Shown: positions 1 to 8,781, numbered from the stretch's first letter. The stretch is 16,616 bases of DNA from Discostella pseudostelligera (GCA_036940085.1 JALLBK010000496.1:1-16616); one strand, 5' to 3'. A program made the numbers and translations. Notes: generated by a model from the letters alone, not told the origin.

Positions 1-188
1 AGGGGAAGATGCAAATTCTCTTTCCCAAAAGAAAGAGGAAGAGCATTTGGCTAATATGGTCATGAAAGGTCAGTCCCTCTCTTGTTGATTTGCTTATGTC
101 GAAGATTTGCCTTCTCTTCTTTCCTGACTGTACAATTCGTACACATTATTTTTCACAAGGTCTTTCCAAGGGAAGTCTCTTCTTCTGA
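1..188 (+). CDS. 3' end of an unidentified upstream gene (last two exons, cut by the window edge)
   Basis: Reading from base 2, an open frame rich in Lys and Glu runs to base 68, where AAAG is followed by the splice-donor-like GTCAGT at 69. A matching acceptor (TTTTTCACAAG) ends at 159, with a branch-point-like CTGAC near 125. Joining 68 to 160 keeps the frame and gives a short tail ending GLSKGSLFF, with a TGA stop at 186-188. The implied intron is 91 bp, in the size range of the other introns here. About 32 C-terminal residues are visible, too few to recognise a family, and no function is offered. Without the intron the frame stops shortly after base 80. The model rests only on frame and splice signals. 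Confidence 0.45.
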
Positions 189-328
189 CTCCGCTCAAAA
201 TTGAGTTGCACCAATGAAGGCGTGATTCTTTCAGCATGGACTGCTGCAGCTGCAACCATCATAGGCGGCGCTTGTTGCTTGTTGTCATCGTCGGTCGTCG
301 AGTTAGCCGTTTCGAGTCGAGTCGAAGT

Positions 329-341
329 TCTCCCGCCAAAT
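329..341 (-). promoter_or_regulatory. E2F/DP-like element, copy 1
   Basis: The plus strand reads TCTCCCGCCAAAT, so the minus strand reads TTTGGCGGGAGA, close to the E2F consensus TTTSSCGC. It lies about 150 bp upstream of the RPAP1-like ATG. The same 12-mer recurs upstream of the fibrillin and TGT genes. Confidence 0.45.
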
Positions 342-370
342 TTCGGACCTTAAGTGAGTCGAGTCAATGA

Positions 371-382
371 TCTCCCGCCAAT
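371..382 (-). promoter_or_regulatory. E2F/DP-like element, copy 2
   Basis: TCTCCCGCCAAT on the plus strand, one A shorter than copy 1 and 42 bp downstream of it. It lies about 110 bp before the RPAP1-like ATG and also overlaps a short upstream ORF (367-390). Paired E2F-like sites also occur before the TGT gene. Confidence 0.4.
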
Positions 383-491
383 CTTGGTGACGTCTGTCCT
401 TCGCTCACCTCTATCGCTATCGTCGCTGCCGCCAACACCAACCAAAGCTCAAGCTTGGCATATATATGAGGAAGAGGTAAAGATCGCAACC

Positions 492-3400
492 ATGGCGAAT
501 ACCGAGGGCCTATCGGACGAGGCGCTGTCCTCCATGCTAGCAATGCCATCGCCAGACGAAGAGAAACGTCAGCGGGCGACGCTTCGACCGCATCATGCTG
601 CTGGGCGAGCTAACCCCCAACCACCAAGCTTTCCCCGTCGCTCACTTGCTCGAAGGGAACAGATGATGGAGCTGGGTGAGGGAGAATCTCCCTCTGCAGC
701 GGTGGTGCGATCATCGACGGCTCCAAAAGTCCACTTCGCCTCGTCTACAAGAAAGGTCCACAAAAGAGTAGAAGCTGTACAGGATAATCACTCTGATGAT
801 GAAGTAGGAGACGATGCGCATTCTGAGGTGGGGAGATCGTCAGAAGAACATGTACAAAATTCAATCAATGATCAGCGAGTGATATTGTCGGATTATATTC
901 GTGAGCGCCCCACGATTGCCACCAATTCAATGGACACAAATTCCTCTTCATCATCATCGACCAAACCAAGGGAATCTCGGTTCAAACAACGTAATTCTAA
1001 CAAAAATGGATTAGGAATTCCAACTTCGGGAGGATTTCCATCTCTGGACTTTGCTCCTGTGGGGACATTGACACGCAGGGGTAGACCACTGTCTTGTCTG
1101 AATTCGACAAGTGGCCTAGGTAGGACAGGGAAGGTTGAGTCTCAAAACTCCGCTGCATCAAAAGGAACCAAGCCAGTAGGTGCAGCTGCAGTGAATGACA
1201 TAGGAGTAACTTCCGATTCCATGTTGTTGAACATGTCCCCAGACGAAATTCGTGAGGGTGTGGAAGAAATAAAGTCTATTTTGTCATCTGCATCGATTGA
1301 ATTTCTGAAAAGGAGAGGGCGGCAGAAGCGAGTCACATCCATTGGACAGTCTGCGCAACAATACATCGCACACGACGCATTACCGAATCAGCAAACAATA
1401 TCCGAGGAGAGAGAATTTCAGCTCGAAAAGAAAAGTGTACTTGAGAAAAAGGAAAAGTTGGCTGAGGTTCTTTCGGCAGTTCGCACACCAGAGGATCTCG
1501 AACGAGTTTACAAGGAAGCATTACAGTTAGGGCTCGCAACTGAATTACCGTCGAGCATACTAGGGACTGTTGGCGAACCAACGGTTGATAAGGATGGCAT
1601 GGATGACAGAATGAAAAATTTACACACGGCCACATCATTACTCCGCTCAACGGCCCCAAGACAAAGGTTGCTTGGAGCAAAATGCTTGATGGGTATATTA
1701 GAGGAGAATGTAGACGAGGTGGAAGCCAAGCGATGCCGAAGATCATTCTCGAATTCACATGACGAAAGAGAATCTATGCGACAAGTATATCCACAGCTGT
1801 TGCCAGTTGCACTTCGATGTCTACTTGATGAATCCATTTCTACATATCAGACACCAGGTGGAAATCTGCTCTTGTCAATCACTCTGCGCTGCATTCACGC
1901 ACTGATGAAGATATTCGTCCACCCGTATCATGTGATCCGTTTGAATACGAACTCCATGGGCTGGAATGATCCCTTCGTGCTGTACCAAACTTGTTTTTTA
2001 AGTGATATATCACATATTCCACCGAGCGCTGAGCTATACCCCCCAACAAAAATTCAACCACTTGAGATCGGAGGTGTTGGTAACACCGCGTGCTACAAGG
2101 CAGACTCATCTGCTGCCACGGCCGAGTCTGATTCGAAGGCTTTCTACCTCGATCCTGCATGGACGCTGTTATCACGGATGCATTTGCTACCATGCCTAAC
2201 AGACGTTATTTTGTGTTTGTCCGCAGATTATCAAAGAGGGTTGGCAATATCAGAATCTTCTATTCGAAGCATCTGTGGGATTTTGGCAATGCTGACAGTA
2301 CGATCTCCAGGAGCAGCAAGTGCAATTGCTCGCCACAAAGGCATCCTTCCGTTCGTAATTTCATATTGCTTCTCGCCATCAGATGTCGTCGTTTCCAAAG
2401 AATGCGATCCGAACAATGGTGCCGATAAGATGAATGACGCTCTATTCAACGCGGAGCTGACAATGCCTGCATTGATGCTTCTCTGTCAACTTGCGCGACA
2501 ATCCAGAGATATTGCCGAACTTGAAATGCCTTTTCAGACTATCATGCCCTATTTACAAGCAATTTTGTGTGCAGAGGCTGAATCAGAAATCCAAATCTGG
2601 AGCCTTATTCTACTGAGAATTTTGATGAGGTATGGAATTGCAATTGAGCACGTACAATCTCTCATATGCATTGCCGCCCCAAAAGTTGAGATAATGCGGT
2701 CTGAAAGCAGAACTGTGGCGCATTATTTAACGTTCTTCGCAACTATTTGTGATGCATCAAAGCTGATCCAACAAAACGAGAACGGGCAGACAGTCTCAAC
2801 ATCCGTTACAGATGGTTGTCTTGCAATGACTGGAGTGTGGCTTACAGCTTCCGTGAGAAATTGCTTTGCTGATTTCCGCAACGTAGTGAAGTGTTATGGA
2901 ATACATCGCATGAAACTCGCCGCTGCTCAATTGAGATTGATGTCATCTTTCACATCGACAGCTATGCCTACCATGGGAGAACATTCCGTACCGATTATTC
3001 CGAAAGAATCTTTTTTGGAAGTCATCAATGCTGCACTTAAATCTGAAATGCTTAATGTTGCGCTCACGAAAGCACTAGCTACGACATTCAACGCAAGCTG
3101 GCAAAATTGTACTAGTTCGCAAATCCATTCCCTGGAAGAGGAAGCAATTGGCTGTCTATTTGTTTCGGCTTTCATGAATTTGGTGAGAACTGTCGGAGAC
3201 GACATAGATATTGGGATAAGGTCCGAGTTGACGAACAAAATCATAAATTCCTTGGAGCGATTATACGGACTAAATACGCTGGTAATGAGAAGGAAAGAAT
3301 GTTCCTTTCATCCGGTTCGTCAATCATGGTTTATAGAAGCTGAATTTTCTGTGCTGAGCTTTCTGTGTGATGAGAGGCTGAAGGTGGATATCAATTTGCC

Positions 3401-4874
3401 CTTGTTGTCAACGTTTGCATTCTCTCTTCTTGGCCGGACGAACGTTGGTCATGAATCTTTTGCGGAGTTTGTATTTGGTCGTCACAATCTTTTCAGTGTA
3501 AAGGACACCACTGATCACTCCGAGTTATCATGCCAAAGCCTTCAGGCACTCTTCCAGAGAGAATTGACCTTTGGAGACCGCGCTCTCCAACTTATTCAGA
3601 GCTCAAATTTATTCTTCATGCGTGATCTGTACACTGGTTCAACGAAGTTGGAGTCTCTACGATGCACTGCGGACTTTGCTAGACGCTCCAACAGTGGTGA
3701 AGACAAAGACCGTTTCTTCTTGCCAATGGGTGACTTATGGATGTGGAACGTGCTATCAAGCTCCACGAGTTCTCAACTAGGACCTTCATGCAAAATAGAC
3801 GAGGCTGAGAACGATGCATTAGTAGATGTGCTGTCTCACATTCTTCACCTGCTTCTCCAACTCGAAGTCTTGTCGAATGAATCATTTTATGTACGCTCGA
3901 TAGAATCTGGCTCCAAGCTCTACCACCTCGCGAATGTTTGTTTGCTCCCTGAAATCATTCTGAGCGACGGTGATATTTGCGTAACCATCAATTTGATGTT
4001 CAGGCGTTTTACTGGATTTGAATGCAGCGTCGTTGATGATTCGTCATTAATCAATGGCTTCGTCAAGGCATGCTTTGAACACTCACTCATATCCAAAGAA
4101 TCGAAAGGAATCTCCCAAGACGACGGAACATTGAATACTGAGCACAAACTGCACAATCTGCTAATCAACGAACTGCCGTCGCATGACGGATATTCAAAAG
4201 ACGAATTGAAGGCGCTAGAAGACTTTGCTGATGATTTGTGCAATGCATACATTGAATATGGAGGTCAATATCCTGCGTTCACGAATTTCATTCGATTATT
4301 TCTCAGGCATGACTTCCCAGCAAAAGTCACGACAGCAGTGCTGACGAAGTTACATCCGATTTTGCACGTACTTTCTATTGATGGCGAGGACATGAAAGCA
4401 CTGCAGTTTAGTTTGGCTCAATCGATCAGCGGTGCTCTACCAAGTTTAGATTCGTCACGTCGTGACCCGAGCAGTGTTCTTGACTCGTTTTCATCTGCGC
4501 TGAAGAAAAAGGACAAAGTGCTCTTGCGGAATGATTACGTTTATTTGTTGGCCGTTGCCGTACTAAGCCGTAATCTGGCGTCATCTTCACAGCGTTGTGA
4601 ATGCGGCTTAGTGGCCATGAAAAATCGTCTAACGGGAGTGAGTGATGCTGCTTTTTATGACATCGCAGTAGTCGCAGAGAAGATATTACTCATAGGGGCT
4701 GGAACAAAAGAGATTGTGATAAACTGCTTGTTGGATATCTGTATGGACAGCAATCAAGGGTTGATTGCCCATGATGAGACAACGCAGAACGACTGGATGT
4801 GGAACTCGGGCAGGGAAAATGTTTGGACTAGAGTTGTAGATTCTCTGAAGGCGTCGAGTAAAGGATGCCTATGA
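492..4874 (+). CDS. RPAP1: RPAP1/MINIYO-like RNA polymerase II-associated protein
   Basis: Single-exon gene for about 1460 residues. RPAP1 (MINIYO/IYO in plants) binds RNA polymerase II and takes part in its assembly, nuclear import and elongation. A segment near residues 248-279, beginning MSPDEIREGVEEIKSILSS and ending in EFLKRRG, matches the RPAP1 N-terminal domain pattern. Helical-repeat segments follow that resemble the family's C-terminal region: one with TAPRQRLLGAKCLMGILEE, then LPVALRCLLDE, then DPAWTLLSRMHLLP near residue 554. The N-terminal 240 residues are basic and Ser-rich, and look disordered. The ATG at 492 was chosen because it sits in a strong context (GCAACCATGGCG). The open frame extends upstream to a GTG at 354, which is not a plausible eukaryotic start. 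The family call is by recalled similarity; the middle of the protein is poorly conserved, as is usual for this family. It is convergent with the TRF-like gene, with 157 bp between the stops. Confidence 0.75.
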   Translation: MANTEGLSDEALSSMLAMPSPDEEKRQRATLRPHHAAGRANPQPPSFPRRSLARREQMMELGEGESPSAAVVRSSTAPKVHFASSTRKVHKRVEAVQDNHSDDEVGDDAHSEVGRSSEEHVQNSINDQRVILSDYIRERPTIATNSMDTNSSSSSSTKPRESRFKQRNSNKNGLGIPTSGGFPSLDFAPVGTLTRRGRPLSCLNSTSGLGRTGKVESQNSAASKGTKPVGAAAVNDIGVTSDSMLLNMSPDEIREGVEEIKSILSSASIEFLKRRGRQKRVTSIGQSAQQYIAHDALPNQQTISEEREFQLEKKSVLEKKEKLAEVLSAVRTPEDLERVYKEALQLGLATELPSSILGTVGEPTVDKDGMDDRMKNLHTATSLLRSTAPRQRLLGAKCLMGILEENVDEVEAKRCRRSFSNSHDERESMRQVYPQLLPVALRCLLDESISTYQTPGGNLLLSITLRCIHALMKIFVHPYHVIRLNTNSMGWNDPFVLYQTCFLSDISHIPPSAELYPPTKIQPLEIGGVGNTACYKADSSAATAESDSKAFYLDPAWTLLSRMHLLPCLTDVILCLSADYQRGLAISESSIRSICGILAMLTVRSPGAASAIARHKGILPFVISYCFSPSDVVVSKECDPNNGADKMNDALFNAELTMPALMLLCQLARQSRDIAELEMPFQTIMPYLQAILCAEAESEIQIWSLILLRILMRYGIAIEHVQSLICIAAPKVEIMRSESRTVAHYLTFFATICDASKLIQQNENGQTVSTSVTDGCLAMTGVWLTASVRNCFADFRNVVKCYGIHRMKLAAAQLRLMSSFTSTAMPTMGEHSVPIIPKESFLEVINAALKSEMLNVALTKALATTFNASWQNCTSSQIHSLEEEAIGCLFVSAFMNLVRTVGDDIDIGIRSELTNKIINSLERLYGLNTLVMRRKECSFHPVRQSWFIEAEFSVLSFLCDERLKVDINLPLLSTFAFSLLGRTNVGHESFAEFVFGRHNLFSVKDTTDHSELSCQSLQALFQRELTFGDRALQLIQSSNLFFMRDLYTGSTKLESLRCTADFARRSNSGEDKDRFFLPMGDLWMWNVLSSSTSSQLGPSCKIDEAENDALVDVLSHILHLLLQLEVLSNESFYVRSIESGSKLYHLANVCLLPEIILSDGDICVTINLMFRRFTGFECSVVDDSSLINGFVKACFEHSLISKESKGISQDDGTLNTEHKLHNLLINELPSHDGYSKDELKALEDFADDLCNAYIEYGGQYPAFTNFIRLFLRHDFPAKVTTAVLTKLHPILHVLSIDGEDMKALQFSLAQSISGALPSLDSSRRDPSSVLDSFSSALKKKDKVLLRNDYVYLLAVAVLSRNLASSSQRCECGLVAMKNRLTGVSDAAFYDIAVVAEKILLIGAGTKEIVINCLLDICMDSNQGLIAHDETTQNDWMWNSGRENVWTRVVDSLKASSKGCL

Positions 4875-5031
4875 TTACGTAATTAACTTGCGTTACGTCA
4901 AATAGCGTCAATCTTCAAGCAACATTTCCCGGTCATTACAATACCGAGAAGAAAAGACTCGCCTCAAACTCTCTTTGTTGTGGACCTAGAACCATTTATC
5001 AGCTAATCCTCCAATGCCTCGCCGCTCGATG
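4875..5031. other. Convergent intergenic region between RPAP1-like and TRF-like genes
   Basis: These 157 bp hold the 3' ends of two converging transcripts. No gene or strong terminator is visible. On the minus strand the TRF-like stop codon is embedded in GGTGAGTGA, which contains a consensus splice donor. Confidence 0.5.
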
Positions 5032-7012
5032 TCACTCACCGTCCTTATCCTTATTGAGGGTTCTCCAACGATCTTTGATTTGCACTGTGCCCCTATTTTT
5101 CAGTTCCATGGCGTAATTCACTTTGATTTCAGTCCAACTCCCACTCCCAAATCGTTTAACTCCTTCCCTAATCGCCCTATCTTCTACTTCCGTGAACTTC
5201 GCCCTCTTCTTCTTCGGTGAAAAGTTGCCAATCTGAATTTCTTGCGGGTTATTTGTGGACTTGAAACGTTCTGGGAGAGCGCTCAATTTCACGCCCTCGT
5301 CCTCATCGGATTCTTCTGAATCGCTAAACCTCAATGTATGCGCAGACGCCTTCTCCTTTCGCATCGATGGAGTAGTAACAACTCTTTTCCGCCCACTGCT
5401 GGGAACATGGTTGGTGGGCACATCACTTCCTTCATCAGAATCATTACCTCGGACGAGTCTGGCAGTCTTTGCCTCTGCCAAACATTCTTTGAAAGGGTCC
5501 TTCACATTCTTCGTCAAGGCGTCTCGTTTGCGCTTCAGATCACCCCTTGCTTTTGGTTTGGATTCATCTTCGTCGTCATCAACAGTATCGAATATCGGAT
5601 CTTCCTCGACGGCAGAATGTGCTGGAGATTTCCCTTCGCCCTTTTTGCGGTTTGATGATCGAGCTGATGCCGATGTTTCGTCCGTATTAGATTTCTTATT
5701 ATTATTATTCTCGCTGAACCCATTCATATTCTTTTTATTGTCCACAACAGTATTCGACTTTCTTGCGCCTCCACTGCCACTAGTATCGACGGCACCATAA
5801 TTAAACTGAGACAGTGTAGGGACAGGAAGCACCAAGTGTACCCAACTACGAATCAGTTGGAGGAACTTTTGCTGAAAGCGCTTGAGATCAAATACTTGCT
5901 CATGGGCCGAGTATATTTTCCGAATCTCACTAAGGGACTTCAATTGTCGGCTTTTGTTGATGCGCTTCTTCGCCAGAAGATCACTGAGTATCCGTGCACA
6001 CTTGCAGTCTTCAATATTCTCAAAGTATTGACCAATAGCTGACCTATTATTTTGGATTGATAAAGACAAAGTGGATTACAAAAGTATCAGAACGATAATG
6101 CTCGCATTTCATGAATGAATTGACATCACGAACAGCAAAACAACCAACTCACTCAAATGCAACGATGTTCTCGCGTGGGATGACAACCGATTCGGCACCA
6201 CCCCCACCCCCCATTCCACTACTTTGAATGGCAGTGTCAAGCTGAGGCCGAAGATGACTCATACACGTGTGAAATTTCAGGAGGTCCAGTACATTTTCAT
6301 AACCCTTTGAGAAATCATCGTGACTTTCCAACTCCATGTCGATACTGTCATCATCCTTGGGAATGGGAAGTTGATCGTCCTCGAGAGCCTCATTGTTATC
6401 ATCCAATTCGGCTGGTGGGACAGTTAGAGATGCATCATTCCTGAGTAAATTTCCCCGTAGATTATCAAATTGAGCAATTATCTTCTCCCACTTTTGGGGG
6501 GTGAATTCGTCGAGGCATTCGGGGATGAAGTAGGTTTGATTCCCAATAACAAATTGTTCACTATCTTCTGAGGAGTAGGCATAGCGACCACAGACACGTG
6601 CAATGATGTTGGCAGTGCATGTTCGATTGTACAAGCGACCGAAGTCATATTGGTGCCCAATTAGTCGTTTGATCATGTACTGTAAATTATTGTAAAGGTG
6701 ATTCGATCATTGGTTGTTGAGAGAGGGTTAGGTTAGGATTAGGGTTAGAGAACAAATCAAATTAGGGTTAGTACCACATTGAATATAGACGACGTAACAC
6801 ATCAAAAGAAAGACACTCACCCTCATCTTGTCAATCAAGTACGCCCTCCTCCCCACTGATGACGTCGTCGCCATCTCGTGACAATACAGTTCAAATATAT
6901 CCAGTGCCACCTTCCGTGGGTCGAGTGGATCCAATGACGCCATGACCGTATCTTCGTTGTCATCGTCTCGAGCCTCGTCGAGGAGGTCGCTAGCCTTGGC
7001 GAGAGATGGCAT
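5032..7012 (-). CDS. TRF-like telobox Myb protein (telomere-repeat-binding factor homologue)
   Basis: Three exons on the minus strand: 7012-6821, 6679-6153 and 6043-5032, joined across introns of 141 and 109 bp. Donors are GTGAGT in both cases; acceptors are TTTACAG and AATAATAG. The product is 576 residues. Residues about 517-576 form one SANT/Myb repeat after a basic KKKRAK stretch, ending with VQIKDRWRTLNK at about 560-571. This is the telobox signature, and human TRF1/TRF2 have KDRWRTM at the same place, a feature of proteins that bind double-stranded TTAGGG DNA. The middle (residues about 330-510) is acidic, basic and Ser-rich, likely disordered, with a poly-Asn patch. The N-terminal 320 residues are largely helical and may hold a divergent dimerisation domain; I cannot confirm a TRFH fold. 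The ATG at 7012 is the first in frame after a stop at 7138-7136; a further 5' exon is not excluded. A nuclear telomere or promoter role is inferred. Confidence 0.7.
6680..6820 (-). other. Intron 1 of the TRF-like gene, carrying telomere-like sequence
   Basis: A 141-bp phase-0 intron, the longest resolved in the window. The donor is AGG|GTGAGT and the acceptor TTTACAG|TAC. Splicing joins residues YLIDKMR to YMIKRLIG. On the transcribed sense the telomeric tract reads as repeats of CTAACCC, so it supplies several CTAAC branch-point-like sequences. Confidence 0.75.
6725..6771 (+). repeat. Interstitial telomeric-repeat tract
   Basis: The plus strand at 6725-6748 reads as head-to-tail GGGTTA, GGTTA, GGATTA, GGGTTA, and a further TTAGGGTTAG lies at 6762-6771. 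Two exact TTAGGGTTA sites sit at 6739-6747 and 6762-6770, 23 bp apart centre to centre. TTAGGGTTA fits the vertebrate TRF site YTAGGGTTR. The units are degenerate and few, and coding exons lie on both sides, so this is not a chromosome end. Confidence 0.85.
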
Positions 7013-7506
7013 ATTATCACCGTTGCTACCGTTAATTAAGGAGGGACTGTTGGTTACCCTTGCCAATGAAAGCCTCGAGCAGAGAAGTCGATTGATTATG
7101 TCAATGGCAATTGGCAATTGGATGGATTGAAATACTTATGATGAATGATGCATCCACTTTTTTTGGGCTTCCCGCCTCTTTTGCGCGAGCTCTCCATCCT
7201 CCATCCACCTCCACCTGCTCTTCTGCCTCTGGCAGCGGACAGACGAAAATCGGGACGATGCNCAAGGCTAGGACTCAAACCGGGAGCGCGCCAAAAAAGT
7301 TACCCCAATTGCTTCGTCATTATCTTCATCAACCCACCTGCCGAAGGTCCAACAAGCAGTTCCTTCACATTATTCATCAACAATATTATAACATCATTCG
7401 GAGGAGTAATTATCTACACTTTGTCAACACGAGGGCTGCAACAAAACGGGGGACGGAAAGAGGTACGAGCACCGACGAGCAACTTCTCCGTCTTCCGACG
7501 GCACAT
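7013..7506. promoter_or_regulatory. 494-bp non-coding region: TRF-like promoter plus metallopeptidase 3' flank
   Basis: No gene is supported here; the open frames lack recognisable content and one spans the undetermined base at 7262. The part nearest 7013 should hold the promoter and leader of the TRF-like gene, and the part nearest 7506 the 3' UTR of the peptidase gene. Two weak E2F-like sequences are present: CTTCCCGCCTCTTTT around 7168-7182, and GAGCGCGCCAAAAAA around 7284-7298. Near 7105-7121 there is a short GGCAATT direct repeat. A non-coding 5' exon of the TRF-like gene could lie here. Confidence 0.4.
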
Positions 7507-8778
7507 CTAAAACCAATCACACCAATCGCACCCTTTCCCCTCCACATCTTCCCAACTTTCAATGAACTGCCACAGTTTCACGAAGCAGTTAAACACTCTA
7601 GGATCGTATCGACGTAACTGATCTTTGGTGAAAGGGAAGAACTTCGAACAGTGGGGTACCAGCATTACCGGATGATTCGACTTCGATGTGACGCCACATG
7701 CGTTCGTACACATTTTCCACATACTATCTTCTGCTTGTTGTTGTATACGTTCAATAACATCGGTAGAAATAAATGGCGGAGAGCATTTGGCCATCACAGT
7801 TGTCCCTTCCTTCTCCACACCATAATAACAATCAGCAAGAAATGCCACGGATATCTCAGAGAAGAATTCTTTGTGATTCACCAAACAATAGGCCATATCG
7901 GTATCTACTTCTTTCAGTGCCCAATCGCGTCGTAGTACTTTGGAATATTTACCACTCTCTTTGGCAACTTTGTGAAATTCAATAACCATTGCATTTTCCA
8001 ATCCTCCCGGTAGTACTTGCTGATGTATGATATGACAAAGTTCGTGTAGGAGCAGACCATGACCGTTGTAGTGTAGACGCATTCGTTGGTAATCCCTGGC
8101 ATTATATATTTCTATTGAGTTGGCTTTTTCGGATTTATCACGGACACTAATTGAATAGGCGTTGTGGCACGTTGTGAGATCGAGGTATTGGTTGAAATCG
8201 ACGAGCGACGAGCACAGGTAACTGCAGCTGTCCTTCTCTCACCATAAAAGCCAACCGGGATAATGATGGGCAGTAGAATGGCATACTTTTATGGGATTAG
8301 TCAGTGGACCATATGCGTAGCTGGGATTATGTGTGCATGTGGGTGCCGGTTGAGATCGTAAGAAAGTCGAATCATTGAAGGTCGCGGGTGACAAATCCAT
8401 GTTGTCTTACCTGTGATTTATCCATATTTTCGTCCGTCGTACTAGTTTATGAGTTGATCCAGGTAGAACCGATATGCAACCGAGAACATCATTATTCAAT
8501 ATGTCAAGTACTCCTGGACAGCTCTGCAAAACATTCTCTCCGACATGCACCGTCACTCCGCATGCCAATCTGACTGTTTTGTATTGACGCGTAGAGTTGT
8601 CGATCAATTCGGTAACATTCAGTGATTCGAATGATACTCCTTTGTAGTCAAAGCTGGATTCTGATAGACTTCTGGAGTTTGTCGGCTCTTCGAGTTGCGG
8701 TACTATTAGGTGGGGCGAGGGCTGCCGCAGTGGATCCGCCGCGCTCATCGTCGTCAACGTGGTCATGGTCATGGTCAT
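7507..8778 (-). CDS. Putative zinc metallopeptidase (HELCH motif), uncharacterised family
   Basis: Three exons on the minus strand: 8778-8411, 8320-8243 and 8146-7507, with 90- and 96-bp introns (donors GTAAGA and GTGAGA, acceptors CCCAG and AATTAG). The product is 361 residues. Residues 183-187 read HELCH, a HExxH zinc site preceded by a hydrophobic stretch (GLLL). An EFFSE segment at 242-246 lies about 60 residues on and could supply a third ligand glutamate, as in gluzincin-like folds. An upstream block with TKIWIN and then AHHYPGWLL precedes the zinc helix, an order I recall from uncharacterised bacterial and algal homologues. No signal peptide is obvious, which suggests a cytosolic location. 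The first in-frame ATG is at 8778, inside a run of ATGACC units, so 8772, 8766 or 8748 are alternative starts. Substrate and process are unknown. Both splices restore one frame and place family-like blocks next to each other. Confidence 0.68.
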
Positions 8779-8781
8779 GGT
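8755..8781 (-). repeat. ATGACC hexamer repeat at the peptidase start codon
   Basis: On the minus strand three ATGACC units run in series, giving Met-Thr-Met-Thr-Met-Thr with three in-frame ATG codons six bases apart. A fourth ATG in frame follows at 8748. The start is therefore ambiguous by up to 10 residues. Confidence 0.7.

Larger units (their letters stand above)
189..491 (+). promoter_or_regulatory. Promoter and 5' leader of the RPAP1-like gene
   Basis: This 303-bp stretch separates the upstream stop from the chosen RPAP1 start. It holds two E2F-like elements, listed separately. It also contains two short upstream ORFs that would lie in the leader if transcription starts far enough upstream: ATG at 367 ending TGA at 390, and ATG at 466 ending TAA at 480. 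The TATATAT at 461-467 is too close to the start codon (about 25 bp) to be an ordinary TATA box with a normal leader. No transcription start can be assigned from sequence alone. Confidence 0.45.

Noticed and set aside
354..491. 46-residue N-terminal extension of the RPAP1-like frame
   Set aside because: It begins with GTG, which is not an expected start in a nuclear gene. The first ATG at 492 has a strong context, and the extra segment has no family similarity and contains an E2F-like site.
5255..5800. 181-residue plus-strand open frame opposite the TRF-like gene
   Set aside because: It is a Ser-rich antisense shadow of the acidic and basic low-complexity coding region; no motif is recognisable.
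6725..6771. Telomeric tract as a sign of a chromosome end or assembly join
   Set aside because: Coding exons of one gene lie on both sides in a continuous frame, and the units are few and degenerate.
7013..7117. TRF-like start at 7117
   Set aside because: That codon is TTG; the first in-frame ATG is 7012. The upstream codons may be leader or part of an unresolved 5' exon.
7111..7617. Plus-strand open frames across 7111-7617
   Set aside because: They span the N at 7262, have biased composition without motifs, and overlap the peptidase 3' exon on the opposite strand.
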